From Siphonodentalium dalli (Eukaryota; Mollusca; Scaphopoda; Gadilida; Siphonodentaliidae): a stretch of 64,000 nt of DNA. This document shows positions 1 to 15,100 of this stretch, one piece after another. Each line of letters opens with the position of its first letter. Positions within the stretch are counted from its first letter, which is position 1. The notes beneath the pieces were generated by a model, which was not told the origin of the DNA, did no database searches, and saw nothing but the letters and a program-made list of their open reading frames with translations. The stretch is taken from assembly GCA_032622095.1 (NCBI GenBank), contig CP136061.1, positions 12,231,287 through 12,295,286 on the forward strand, written 5' to 3'. Position numbers and translations under genes: made by a program.

Positions 1-2417
1 GGAGTCTATACACGGGAGATAAGACACACTTGAACGCCGACCGTGCTGTAATGTTATGAGGAGTCTATACACGGGAGATAAGACACACTTGAACGCCGAC
101 CGTGTTGTGATGTTATGAGGAGTCTATACACGGGAGATAAGACACACTTGAACGCCGACCGTGTTGTGATGTTATGAGGAGTCTATACACGGGAGATAAG
201 ACACACTAGAACGCCGACCGTGTTGTGATGTTATGAGGAGTCTATACACGGGAGATAAGACACAGTAGAACGCCGACCGTGTTGTGATATTATGAGGAGT
301 TTATACATGGGACATAAGACACACTAGAACGCCGACCCTGTTGTGATGTTATGAAGAGTCTATACACGGGATATAAGACCCACCAGAACGCCGACCGTGT
401 TGTGATGTTATGAGGAGTCTATACACGGGAGATAAGACACCCTAGAACGCCGACCGTGTTTTGATGTTATGAGGAGTCTATACACGGGAGATAAGACACA
501 CTAGAACGCCGACCGTGTTGAGATGTTATGCGGAGTCTATACACGGGAGATAAGACACACTAGAACGCCGACCGTGTTGTGATGTTATGAGGAGTCTATA
601 CACGGGAGATAAGACACAGTAGAACGCCGACCGTGTTGTGGTGTTATGAGGAGTCATATACAGGGGATATAAGACACACCAGAACGCCAACCGTGTTGTG
701 ATGTTATGAGGAGTCTATATACGGGAGACAAGACACAATAGAACGCCGACCGTGTTGTGATGTTATGAGGAGTCTATACACGGGAGATAAGACACACCAG
801 AACGCCGACCGTGTTGTGGTGTTATGAGGAGTCTATATACAGGGGATATAAGACACACCAGAACACCAACCGTGTTGTGATGTTATGAGGAGTCTATACA
901 CGGGAGATAAGACACACTAGAACGCCGATCGTGTTGTGATGTTATGAGGAGTCTATACACGGGAGATAAGACACACTAGAACGCCAACCGTGTTGTGATG
1001 TTATGAGGAGTCTATACACGGGAGATAAGACACAGTAGAACGCCGACCGTGTTGTGATGTTATGAGGAGTCTATACACGGGAGATAAGACACACTAGAAC
1101 GCCAACCGTGTTGTGATGTTATGAGGAGTCTATACACGGGAGATAAGACACACTAGAACGCCGACCCTGTTGTGATGTTATGAGGAGTCTATACACGGGA
1201 GATAAGACACACCAGAACGCCGACCCTGTTGTGATGTTATGAGGAGTATATACACGGGAGATAAGACACAGTAGAACGCCGACCGTGTTGTGATGTTATG
1301 AGGAGTCCATACACGGGAGATAAGACACACCAAAACGCCGACCCTATTGTGATGTTATGCGTAATTCATATAGGGGATATAAGACACACCAGAACGCCGA
1401 CTTTGTTGTGATGTTATGAGGAGTCTATACACGGGAGATAAGACACACTAGAACGCCGACCCTGTTGTGATGTCATGAGGAGTCTATACACGGGAGATAA
1501 GACACACTAGAACGCCGACCCTGTTGTAATGTTATGAGGAGTCTATACACGGGAGATAAGACACACCAGAATGCCGACCCTGTTGTGATGTTATGAGGAG
1601 TCTATACACGGGAGATAAGACACACTAGAACGCCGACCATGTTGTGATATTATGAGGAGTCTATACACGGGAGATAAGACACACTAGAACGCCGACCGTG
1701 TTGTGATATTATGAGGAGTCTATACACGGGAGATAAGACACACTAGAACGCCGACTGTGTTGTGATGTTATGAGGAGTCTATACACGGGAGATAAGACAC
1801 ACCAGAACGCCGACCCTGTTGTGATGTTATGAGGAGTCTATACACGGGAGATAAGACACACTAGAACGCCGACCGTGTTGAGATGTTATGAGGAGTCTAT
1901 ACACGGGAGATAAGACACACTAGAACGCCAACCGTGTTGTGATGTTATGAGTCTATACACGGGAGATAAGACACACTAGAACGCCGATCGTGTTGTGATG
2001 TTATGAGGAGTCTACACGGGAGATAAGACACACTAGAACGCCGACCGTGTTGTGATGTTATGAGGAGTCTATACACGTGGGGAAAAACACACTAGAACGC
2101 CGACCGTGTTGTTGTGTTATGAGGAGTCTATACACGGGAGATAAGACACACTAGAACGCCGACCGTGTTGTGATGTTATGAGGAGTCTATACACGGGAGA
2201 TAAGACACACTAGAACGCCGACCGTGTTGCGATGTTATGAGGAGTCTATACACGGGGGATAAGACACACTAGAACGCCGACCCTGTTGTGATGTTATGCG
2301 TAATTCATATAGGGGATATAAGATACACCAGAACGCCGATCGTGTTGTGATGTTATGAGGAGTCTATACACGGGAGATAAGACACACTAGAACGCCGATC
2401 GTGTTGTGATGTTTTGA
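1..2417. repeat. 59-bp satellite array (about 41 copies), left part of the main satellite
   Basis: Head-to-tail copies of a 59-bp unit that starts ggagtctatacacgggagat and ends ttgtgatgttatga, with a middle segment (cacactagaacgccgaccgtg) that the neighbouring 44-bp unit lacks. Copies differ by scattered substitutions, such as cttgaacgcc or ccagaacgcc for ctagaacgcc and ccctg for ccgtg. There are a few indels: a lost gga near 1950 and a shortened gtctacacggg near 2012. A distinctive variant, gcgtaattcatatagggg, occurs at about 1359 and 2298. The array is truncated by the window start, so the true copy number is unknown. No reading frame runs through it, because 59 is not a multiple of three and stops recur. 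No protein or RNA function is visible. Confidence 0.97.
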
Positions 2418-5400
2418 GGAGTCTATACACGGGAGATAGGAGTCTTATTGTGATGTTATGAGGAGTCTATACACGGGAGATAAGAGTCTTATTGTTATGT
2501 TATGAGGAGTCCATACACGGGAGATAAGAGTCTTATTGTGATGTTATGAGGAGTCCATACACGGGAGATAAGAGTCTTATTGTGATGTTATGAGGAGTCT
2601 ATACACGGGAGATAAGAGTCTTATTGTGATGTTATGAGGAGTCTATACACGGGAGATAAGAGTCTTATTGTTATGTTATGAGGAGTCCATACACGGGAGA
2701 TAAGAGTCTTATTGTGATGTTATGATGAGTCTATACACGGGAGATAAGAGTCTTATTGTGATGTTATGAGGAGTCTATACACGGGAGATAAGAGTCTTAT
2801 TGTGATGTTATGAGGAGTCCATACACGGGAGATAAGAGTCTTATTGTTATGTTATGAGGAGTCCATACACGGGAGATAAGAGTCTTATTGTGATGTTATG
2901 AGGAGTCCATACACGGGAGATAAGAGTCTTATTGTGATGTTATGAGGAGTCCATACACAGGAGATAATAGTCTTATTGTGATGTTATGAGGAGTCTATAC
3001 ACGGGAGATAAGAGTCTTATTGTGATGTTATGAGGAGTCCATACACGGGAGATAAGAGTCTTATTGTGATGTTATGAGGAGTCTATACACGGGAGAAAAG
3101 AGTCTTATTGTGATGTTATGAGGAGTCCATACACGGGAGATAAGAGTCTTATTGTGATGTTATGAGGAGTCCATACACGGGAGATAAGAGTCTTATTGTT
3201 ATGTTATGAGGAGTCAATACACGGGAGATAAGAGTCTTATTGTTATGTTATGAGGAGTCCATACACGGGAGATACGAGTCTTATTGTGATGTTATGAGGA
3301 GTCCATACACGGGAGATACGAGTCTTATTGTGATGTTATGAGGAGTCCATACACGGGAGATAAGAGTCTTATTGTGATGTTATGAGGAGTCCATACACGG
3401 GAGATTCGAGTCTTATTGTGATGTTATGAGGAGTCCATACACGGGAGATAAGAGTCTTATTGTGATGTTATGAGGAGTCCATACACGGGAGATAAGAGTC
3501 TTATTGTGATGTTATGAGGAGTCTATACACGGGAGATACGAGTCTTATTGTGATGTTATGAGGAGTCCATACACGGGAGATAAGAGTCTTATTGTTATGT
3601 TATGAGGAGTCCATACACGGGAGATAAGAGTCTTATTGTTATGTTATGAGGAGTCCATACACGGGAGATAAGAGTCTTATTGTTATGTTATGAGGAGTCC
3701 ATACACGGGAGATAAGAGTCTTATTGTTATGTTATGGGGAGTCCATACACGGGAGATAAGAGTCTTATTGTGATGTTATGGGGAATCCATACAAGGGAGA
3801 TAAGAGTCTTATTGTTATGTTATGAGGAGTCCATACACGGGAGATAAGAGTCTTATTGTTATGTTATGAGGAGTCCATACACGGGAGATAAGAGTCTTAT
3901 TGTTATGTTATGAGGAGTCCATACACGGGAGATAAGAGTCTTGTTGTAATGTTATGGGGAGTCCATACAAGGGAGATAAGAGTCTTGTTGTTATGTTATG
4001 AGGAGTCTATACACGGGAGATAAGAGACTTATTGTGATGTTATGGGGAGTCCATACAAGGGAGATAAGAGTCTTATTGTTATGTTATGAGGAGTCCATAC
4101 ACGGGAGATAAGAGTCTTATTGTGATGTTATGAGGAGTCTATACACGGGAGATAAGAGTCTTATTGTGATGTTATGGGGAGTCCATACAAGGGAGATAAG
4201 AGTCTTATTGTTATGTTATGAGGAGTCCATACACGGGAGATAAGAGTCTTATTGTGATGTTATGAGGAGTCCATACACGGGAGATAAGAGTCTTATTGTG
4301 ATGTTATGAGGAGTCTATACACGGGAGATAAGAGTCTTATTGTGATGTTATGAGGAGTCCATACACGGGAGATAAGAGTCTTATTGTGATGTTATGAGGA
4401 GTCCATACACGGGAGATAAGAGTCTTATTGTGATGTTATGAGGAGTCCATACACGGGAGATAAGAGTCTTATTGTGATGTTATGAGGAGTCTATACACGG
4501 GAGATAAGAGTCTTATTATGATGTTATGAGGAGTCCATACACGGGAGATAAGAGTCTTATTGTGATGTTATGAGGAGTCTATACACGGGAGATAAGAGTC
4601 TTATTGTGATGTTATGAGGAGTCTATACACGGGAGATAAGAGTCTTATTGTTATGTTATGAGGAGTCCATACACGGGAGATAAGAGTCTTATTGTGATGT
4701 TATGAGGAGTCCATACACGGGAGATAAGAGTCTTATTGTGATGTTATGAGGAGTCCATACACGGGAGATAAGAGTCTTATTGTGATGTTATGAGGAGTCT
4801 ATACACGGGAGATAAGAGTCTTATTGTGATGTTATGAGGAGTCTATACACGGGAGATAAGAGTCTTATTGTGATGTTATGAGGAGTCCATACACGGGAGA
4901 TAAGAGTCTTATTGTGATGTTATGAGGAGTCCATACACGGGAGATAAGAGTCTTATTGTGATGTTATGAGGAGTCCATACACGGGAGATAAGAGTCTTAT
5001 TGTGATGTTATGAGGAGTCTATACACGGGAGATAAGAGTCTTATTGTGATGTTATGAGGAGTCTATACACGGGAGATAAGAGTCTTATTGTGATGTTATG
5101 AGGAGTCCATACACGGGAGATAAGAGTCTTATTGTGATGTTATGAGGAGTCTATACACGGGAGATAAGAGTCTTATTGTGATGTTATGAGAAGTCTATAC
5201 ACGGGAGATAAGAGTCTTATTGTGATGTTATGAGGAGTCCATACACGGGAGATAAGAGTCTTATTGTGATGTTATGAGGAGTCCATACACGGGAGATAAG
5301 AGTCTTATTGTGATGTTATGAGGAGTCCATACACGGGAGATAACAGTCTTATTGTGATGTTATGAGGAGTCTATACACGGGAGATAAGAGTCTTATTGTG

Positions 5401-8400
5401 ATGTTATGAGGAGTCCATACACGGGAGATAAGAGTCTTATTGTGATGTTATGAGGAGTCCATACACGGGAGATAAGAGTCTTATTGTGATGTTATGAGGA
5501 GTCCATACACGGGAGATAAGAGTCTTATTGTGATGTTATGAGGAGTCTATACACGGGAGATAAGAGTCTTATTGTGATGTTATGAGGAGTCCATACACGG
5601 GAGATAAGAGTCTTATTGTGATGTTATGAGGAGTCCATACGCGGGAGATAAGAGTCTTATTGTGATGTTATGAGGAGTCCATACACGGGAGATAAGAGTC
5701 TTATTGTGATGTTATGAGGAGTCTATACACGGGAGATAAGAGTCTTATTGTGATGTTATGAGGAGTCTATACACGGGAGATAAGAGTCTTATTGTGATGT
5801 TATGAGGAGTCTATACACGGGAGATAAGAGTCTTATTGTGATGTTATGAGGAGTCCATACACGGGAGATAAGAGTCTTATTGTGATGTTATGAGGAGTCC
5901 ATACACGGGAGATAAGAGTCTTATTGTAATCTTATGAGGAGTCTATACACGGGAGATAAGAGTCTTATTGTGATGTTATGAGGAGTCCATACACGGGAGA
6001 TAAGAGTCTTATTGTGATGTTATGAGGAGTCCATACACGGGAGATAAGAGTCTTATTGTGATGTTATGAGGAGTCCATACACGGGAGATAAGAGTCTTAT
6101 TGTGATGTTATGAGGAGTCTATACACGGGAGATAAGAGTCTTATTGTGATGTTATGAGGAGTCTATACACGGGAGATAAGAGTCTTATTGTGATGTTATG
6201 AGGAGTCCATACACGGGAGATAAGAGTCTTATTGTGATGTTATGAGGAGTCCATACACGGGAGATAAGAGTCTTATTGTGATGTTATGAGGAGTCCATAC
6301 ACGGGAGATAAGAGTCTTATTGTGATGTTATGAGGAGTCTATACACGGGAGATAAGAGTCTTATTGTGATGTTATGAGGAGTCTATACACGGGAGATAAG
6401 AGTCTTATTGTGATGTTATGAGGAGTCCATACACGGGAGATAAGAGTCTTATTGTGATGTTATGAGGAGTCCATACACGGGAGATAAGAGTCTTATTGTG
6501 ATGTTATGAGGAGTCCATACACGGGAGATAAGAGTCTTATTGTGATGTTATGAGGAGTCTATACACGGGAGATAAGAGTCTTATTGTGATGTTATGAGGA
6601 GTCTATACACGGGAGATAAGAGTCTTATTGTGATGTTATGAGGAGTCTATACACGGGAGATAAGAGTCTTATTGTGATGTTATGAGGAGTCCATACACGG
6701 GAGATAAGAGTCTTATTGTGATGTTATGAGGAGTCTATACACGGGAGATAAGAGTCTTATTGTGATGTTATGAGGAGTCTATACACGGGAGATAAGAGTC
6801 TTATTGTGATGTTATGAGGAGTCCATACACGGGAGATAAGAGTCTTATTGTGATGTTATGAGGAGTCCATACACGGGAGATAAGAGTCTTATTGTGATGT
6901 TATGAGGAGTCCATACACGGGAGATAAGAGTCTTATTGTGATGTTATGAGGAGTCTATACACGGGAGATAAGAGTCGTATTGTGATGTTATGAGGAGTCC
7001 ATACACGGGAGATAAGAGTCTTATTGTGATGTTATGAGGAGTCCATACACGGGAGATAAGAGTCTTATTGTGATGTTATGAGGAGTCTATACACGGGAGA
7101 TAAGAGTCTTATTGTGATGTTATGAGGAGTCCATACACGGGAGATAAGAGTCTTATTGTGATGTTATGAGGAGTCCATACGCGGGAGATAAGAGTCTTAT
7201 TGTGATGTTATGAGGAGTCCATACACGGGAGATAAGAGTCTTATTGTGATGTTATGAGGAGTCTATACACGGGAGATAAGAGTCTTATTGTGATGTTATG
7301 AGGAGTCTATACACGGGAGATAAGAGTCTTATTGTGATGTTATGAGGAGTCTATACACGGGAGATAAGAGTCTTATTGTGATGTTATGAGGAGTCCATAC
7401 ACGGGAGATAAGAGTCTTATTGTGATGTTATGAGGAGTCCATACACGGGAGATAAGAGTCTTATTGTGATGTTATGAGGAGTCTATACACGGGAGATAAG
7501 AGTCTTATTGTGATGTTATGAGGAGTCCATACACGGGAGATAAGAGTCTTATTGTGATGTTATGAGGAGTCCATACACGGGAGATAAGAGTCTTATTGTG
7601 ATGTTATGAGGAGTCCATACACGGGAGATAAGAGTCTTATTGTGATGTTATGAGGAGTCTATACACGGGAGATAAGAGTCTTATTGTGATGTTATGAGGA
7701 GTCTATACACGGGAGATAAGAGTCTTATTGTGATGTTATGAGGAGTCCATACACGGGAGATAAGAGTCTTATTGTGATGTTATGAGGAGTCTATACACGG
7801 GAGATAAGAGTCTTATTGTGATGTTATGCGGAGTCTATACACGGGAGATAAGAGTCTTATTGTGATGTTATGAGGAGTCCATACACGGGAGATAAGAGTC
7901 TTATTGTGATGTTATGAGGAGTCCATACACGGGAGATAAGAGTCTTATTGTGATGTTATGAGGAGTCCATACACGGGAGATAAGAGTCTTATTGTGATGT
8001 TATGAGGAGTCTATACACGGGAGATAAGAGTCTTATTGTGATGTTATGAGGAGTCCATACACGGGAGATAAGAGTCTTATTGTGATGTTATGAGGAGTCC
8101 ATACACGGGAGATAAGAGTCTTATTGTGATGTTATGAGGAGTCCATACACGGGAGATAAGAGTCTTATTGTGATGTTATGAGGAGTCTATACACGGGAGA
8201 TAAGAGTCTTATTGTGATGTTATGAGGAGTCCATACACGGGAGATAAGAGTCTTATTGTGATGTTATGAGGAGTCCATACACGGGAGATAAGAGTCTTAT
8301 TGTGATGTTATGAGGAGTCCATACACGGGAGATAAGAGTCTTATTGTGATGTTATGAGGAGTCTATACACGGGAGATAAGAGTCTTATTGTGATGTTATG

Positions 8401-11400
8401 AGGAGTCCATACACGGGAGATAAGAGTCTTATTGTGATGTTATGAGGAGTCTATACACGGGAGATAAGAGTCTTATTGTGATGTTATGAGGAGTCCATAC
8501 ACGGGAGATAAGAGTCTTATTGTGATGTTATGAGGAGTCCATACACGGGAGATAAGAGTCTTATTGTGATGTTATGAGGAGTCCATACACGGGAGATAGG
8601 AGTCTTATTGTGATGTTATGAGGAGTCTATACACGGGAGATAAGAGTCTTATTGTGATGTTATGAGGAGTCCATACACGGGAGATAAGAGTCTTATTGTG
8701 ATGTTATGAGGAGTCCATACGCGGGAGATAAGAGTCTTATTGTGATGTTATGAGGAGTCCATACACGGGAGATAAGAGTCTTATTGTGATGTTATGAGGA
8801 GTCTATACACGGGAGATAAGAGTCTTATTGTGATGTTATGAGGAGTCTATACACGGGAGATAAGAGTCTTATTGTGATGTTATGAGGAGTCTATACACGG
8901 GAGATAAGAGTCTTATTGTGATGTTATGAGGAGTCCATACACGGGAGATAAGAGTCTTATTGTGATGTTATGAGGAGTCCATACACGGGAGATAAGAGTC
9001 TTATTGTGATGTTATGAGGAGTCTATACACGGGAGATAAGAGTCTTATTGTGATGTTATGAGGAGTCCATACACGGGAGATAAGAGTCTTATTGTGATGT
9101 TATGAGGAGTCCATACACGGGAGATAAGAGTCTTATTGTGATGTTATGAGGAGTCCACACACGGGAGATAAGAGTCTTATTGTGATGTTATGAGGAGTCT
9201 ATACACGGGAGATAAGAGTCTTATTGTGATGTTATGAGGAGTCTATACACGGGAGATAAGAGTCTTATTGTGATGTTATGAGGAGTCCATACACGGGAGA
9301 TAAGAGTCTTATTGTGATGTTATGAGGAGTCCATACACGGGAGATAAGAGTCTTATTGTGATGTTATGAGGAGTCCATACACGGGAGATAAGAGTCTTAT
9401 TGTGATGTTATGAGGAGTCTATACACGGGAGATAAGAGTCTTATTGTGATGTTATGAGGAGTCTATACACAGGAGATAAGAGTCTTATTGTGATGTTATG
9501 AGGAGTCCATACACGGGAGATAAGAGTCTTATTGTGATGTTATGAGGAGTCCATACACGGGAGATAAGAGTCTTATTGTGATGTTATGAGGAGTCCATAC
9601 ACGGGAGATAAGAGTCTTATTGTGATGTTATGAGGAGTCTATACACGGGAGATAAGAGTCTTATTGTGATGTTATGAGGAGTCTATACACGGGAGATAAG
9701 AGTCTTATTGTGATGTTATGAGGAGTCCATACACGGGAGATAAGAGTCTTATTGTGATGTTATGAGGAGTCTATACACGGGAGATAAGAGTCTTATTGTG
9801 ATGTTATGAGGAGTCTATACACGGGAGATAAGAGTCTTATTGTGATGTTATGAGGAGTCCATACACGGGAGATAAGAGTCTTATTGTGATGTTATGAGGA
9901 GTCCATACACGGGAGATAAGAGTCTTATTGTGATGTTATGAGGAGTCCATACACGGGAGATAAGAGTCTTATTGTGATGTTATGAGGAGTCTATACACGG
10001 GAGATAAGAGTCTTATTGTGATGTTATGAGGAGTCCATACACGGGAGATAAGAGTCGTATTGTGATGTTATGAGGCGTCCATACACGGGAGATAAGAGTC
10101 TTATTGTGATGTTATGAGGAGTCCATACACGGGAGATAAGAGTCTTATTGTGATGTTATGAGGAGTCTATACACGGGAGATAAGAGTCTTATTGTGATGT
10201 TATGAGGAGTCCATACACGGGAGATAAGAGTCTTATTGTGATGTTATGAGGAGTCCATACGCGGGAGATAAGAGTCTTATTGTGATGTTATGAGGAGTCC
10301 ATACACGGGAGATAAGAGTCTTATTGTGATGTTATGAGGAGTCTATACACGGGAGATAAGAGTCTTATTGTGATGTTATGAGGAGTCTATACACGGGAGA
10401 TAAGAGTCTTATTGTGATGTTATGAGGAGTCTATACACGGGAGATAAGAGTCTTATTGTGATGTTATGAGGAGTCCATACACGGGAGATAAGAGTCTTAT
10501 TGCGATGTTATGAGGAGTCCATACACGGGAGATAAGAGTCTTATTGTGATGTTATGAGGAGTCTATACACGGGAGATAAGAGTCTTATTGTGATGTTATG
10601 AGGAGTCCATACACGGGAGATAAGAGTCTTATTGTGATGTTATGAGGAGTCCATACACGGGAGATAAGAGTCTTATTGTGATGTTATGAGGAGTCCATAC
10701 ACGGGAGATAAGAGTCTTATTGTGATGTTATGAGGAGTCTATACACGGGAGATAAGAGTCTTATTGTGATGTTATGAGGAGTCTATACACGGGAGATAAG
10801 AGTCTTATTGTGATGTTATGAGGAGTCCATACACGGGAGATAAGAGTCTTATTGTGATGTTATGAGGAGTCTATACACGGGAGATAAGAGTCTTATTGTG
10901 ATGTTATGCGGAGTCTATACACGGGAGATAAGAGTCTTATTGTGATGTTATGAGGAGTCCATACACGGGAGATAAGAGTCTTATTGTGATGTTATGAGGA
11001 GTCCATACACGGGAGATAAGAGTCTTATTGTGATGTTATGAGGAGTCCATACACGGGAGATAAGAGTCTTATTGTGATGTTATGAGGAGTCCATACACGG
11101 GAGATAAGAGTCTTATTGTGATGTTATGAGGAGTCCATACACGGGAGATAAGAGTCTTATTGTGATGTTATGAGGAGTCTATACACGGGAGATAAGAGTC
11201 TTATTGTGATGTTATGAGGAGTCTATACACGGGAGATAAGAGTCTTATTGTGATGTTATGAGGAGTCCATACACGGGAGATAAGAGTCTTATTGTGATGT
11301 TATGAGGAGTCTATACACGGGAGATAAGAGTCTTATTGTGATGTTATGAGGAGTCTATACACGGGAGATAAGAGTCTTATTGTGATGTTATGATGAGTCC

Positions 11401-12160
11401 ATACACGGGAGATAAGAGTCTTATTGTGATGTTATGAGGAGTCCATACACGGGAGATAAGAGTCTTATTGTGATGTTATGAGGAGTCCATACACGGGAGA
11501 TAAGAGTCTTATTGTGATGTTATGAGGAGTCTATACACGGGAGATAAGAGTCTTATTGTGATGTTATGAGGAGTCCATACACGGGAGATAAGAGTCTTAT
11601 TGTGATGTTATGAGGAGTCCATACACGGGAGATAAGAGTCTTATTGTGATGTTATGAGGAGTCCATACACGGGAGATAAGAGTCTTATTGTGATGTTATG
11701 AGGAGTCTATACACGGGAGATAAGAGTCTTATTGTGATGTTATGAGGAGTCCATACACGGGAGATAAGAGTCTTATTGTGATGTTATGAGGAGTCCATAC
11801 GCGGGAGATAAAAGTCTTATTGTGATGTTATGAGGAGTCCATACACGGGAGATAAGAGTCTTATTGTGATGTTATGAGGAGTCTATACACGGGAGATAAG
11901 AGTCTTATTGTGATGTTACGAGGAGTCTATACACGGGAGATAAGAGTCTTATTGTGATGTTATGAGGAGTCTATACACGGGAGATAAGAGTCTTATTGTG
12001 ATGTTATGAGGAGTCCATACACGGGAGATAAGAGTCTTATTGTGATGTTATGAGGAGTCCATACACGGGAGATAAGAGTCTTATTGTGATGTTATGAGGA
12101 GTCTATACACGGGAGATAAGAGTCTTATTGTGATGTTATGAGGAGTCCATACACGGGAGA

Positions 12161-15100
12161 TAATAGTCTTATTGTGATGTTATGAGGAGTCCATACACGG
12201 GAGATAAGAGTCTTATTGTGATGTTATGAGGAGTCCATACACGGGAGATAAGAGTCTTAGTGTGATGTTATGAGGAGTCTATACACGGGATATAAGAGTC
12301 TTATTGTGATGTTATGAGGAGTCTATACACGGGAGATAAGAGTCTTATTGTGATGTTATGAGGAGTCCATACACGGGAGATAAGAGTCTTATTGTGATGT
12401 TATGAGGAGTCTATACACGGGAGATAAGAGTCTTATTGTGATGTTATGAGGAGTCTATACACGGGAGATAAGAGTCTTATTGTGATGTTATGAGGAGTCC
12501 ATACACGGGAGATAAGAGTCTTATTGTGATGTTATGAGGAGTCCATACACGGGAGATAAGAGTCTTATTGTGATGTTATGAGGAGTCCATACACGGGAGA
12601 TAAGAGTCTTATTGTGATGTTATGAGGAGTCTATACACGGGAGATAAGAGTCTTATTGTGATGTTATGAGGAGTCCATACACGGGAGATAAGAGTCTTAT
12701 TGTGATGTTATGAGGAGTCCATACACGGGAGATAAGAGTCTTATTGTGATGTTATGAGGAGTCCATACACGGGAGATAAGAGTCTTATTGTGATGTTATG
12801 AGGAGTCTATACACGGGAGATAAGAGTCTTATTGTGATGTTATGAGGAGTCCATACACGGGAGATAAGAGTCTTATTGTGATGTTATGAGGAGTCCATAC
12901 GCGGGAGATAAGAGTCTTATTGTGATGTTATGAGGAGTCTATACACGGGAGATAAGAGTCTTATTGTGATGTTATGAGGAGTCTATACACGGGAGATAAG
13001 AGTCTTATTGTGATGTTATGAGGAGTCTATACACGGGAGATAAGAGTCTTATTGTGATGTTATGAGGAGTCCATACACGGGAGATAAGAGTCTTATTGTG
13101 ATGTTATGAGGAGTCCATACACGGGAGATAAGAGTCTTATTGTGATGTTATGAGGAGTCTATACACGGGAGATAAGAGTCTTATTGTGATGTTATGAGGA
13201 GTCCATACACGGGAGATAAGAGTCTTATTGTGATGTTATGAGGAGTCCATACACGGGAGATAAGAATCTTATTGTGATGTTATGAGGAGTCCATACACGG
13301 GAGATAAGAGTCTTATTGTGATGTTATGAGGAGTCTATACACGGGAGATAAGAGTCTTATTGTGATGTTATGAGGAGTCTATACACGGGAGATAAGAGTC
13401 TTATTGTGATGTTATGAGGAGTCTATACACGGGAGATAAGAGTCTTATTGTGATGTTATGAGGAGTCCATACACGGGAGATAAGAGTCTTATTGTGATGT
13501 TATGAGGAGTCCATACACGGGAGATAAGAGTCTTATTGTGATGTTATGAGGAGTCTATACACGGGAGATAAGAGTCTTATTGTGATGTTATGAGGAGTCC
13601 ATACACGGGAGATAAGAGTCTTATTGTGATGTTATGAGGAGTCCATACACGGGAGATAAGAGTCTTATTGTGATGTTATGAGGAGTCCATACACGGGAGA
13701 TAAGAGTCTTATTGTGATGTTATGAGGAGTCTATACACGGGAGATAAGAGTCTTATTGTGATGTTATGAGGAGTCTATACACGGGAGATAAGAGTCTTAT
13801 TGTGATGTTATGAGGAGTCCATACACGGGAGATAAGAGTCTTATTGTGATGTTATGAGGAGTCTATACACGGGAGATAAGAGTCTTATTGTGATGTTATG
13901 CGGAGTCTATACACGGGAGATAAGAGTCTTATTGTGATGTTATGAGGAGTCCATACACGGGAGATAAGAGTCTTATTGTGATGTTATGAGGAGTTCATAC
14001 ACGGGAGATAAGAGTCTTATTGTGATGTTATGAGGAGTCCATACACGGGAGATAAGAGTCTTATTGTGATGTTATGAGGAGTCTATACACGGGAGATAAG
14101 AGTCTTATTGTGATGTTTTGAGGAGTCCATACACGGGAGATAAGAGTCTTATTGTGATGTTATGAGGAGTCCATACACGGGAGATAAGCGTCTTATTGTG
14201 ATGTTATGAGGAGTCTATACAAGGGAGATAAGAGTCTTATTGTGATGTTATGAGGAGTCTATACACGGGAGATAAGAGTCTTATTGTGATGTTATGAGGA
14301 GTCCATACACGGGAGATAAGAGTCTTATTGTGATGTTATGAGGAGTCCATACACGGGAGATAAGAGTCTTATTGTGATGTTATGAGGAGTCCATACACGG
14401 GAGATAAGAGTCTTATTGTGATGTTATGAGGAGTCTATACACGGGAGATAAGAGTCTTATTGTGATGTTATGAGGAGTCCATACACGGGAGATAAGAGTC
14501 TTATTGTGATGTTATGAGGAGTCCATACGCGGGAGATAAGAGTCTTATTGTGATGTTATGAGGAGTCCATACACGGGAGATAAGAGTCTTATTGTGATGT
14601 TATGAGGAGTCTATACACGGGAGATAAGAGTCTTATTGTGATGTTATGAGGAGTCCATACACGGGAGATAAGAGTCTTATTGTGATGTTATGAGGAGTCT
14701 ATACACGGGAGATAAGAGTCTTATTGTGATGTTACGAGGAGTCTATACACGGGAGATAAGAGTCTTATTGTGATGTTATGAGGAGTCTATACACGGGAGA
14801 TAAGAGTCTTATTGTGATGTTATGAGGAGTCCATACACGGGAGATAAGAGTCTTATTGTGATGTTATGAGGAGTCCATACACGGGAGATAAGAGTCTTAT
14901 TGTGATGTTATGAGGAGTCTATACACGGGAGATAAGAGTCTTATTGTGATGTTATGAGGAGTCCATACACGGGAGATAATAGTCTTATTGTGATGTTATG
15001 AGGAGTCCATACACGGGAGATAAGAGTCTTATTGTGATGTTATGAGGAGTCCATACACGGGAGATAAGAGTCTTAGTGTGATGTTATGAGGAGTCTATAC

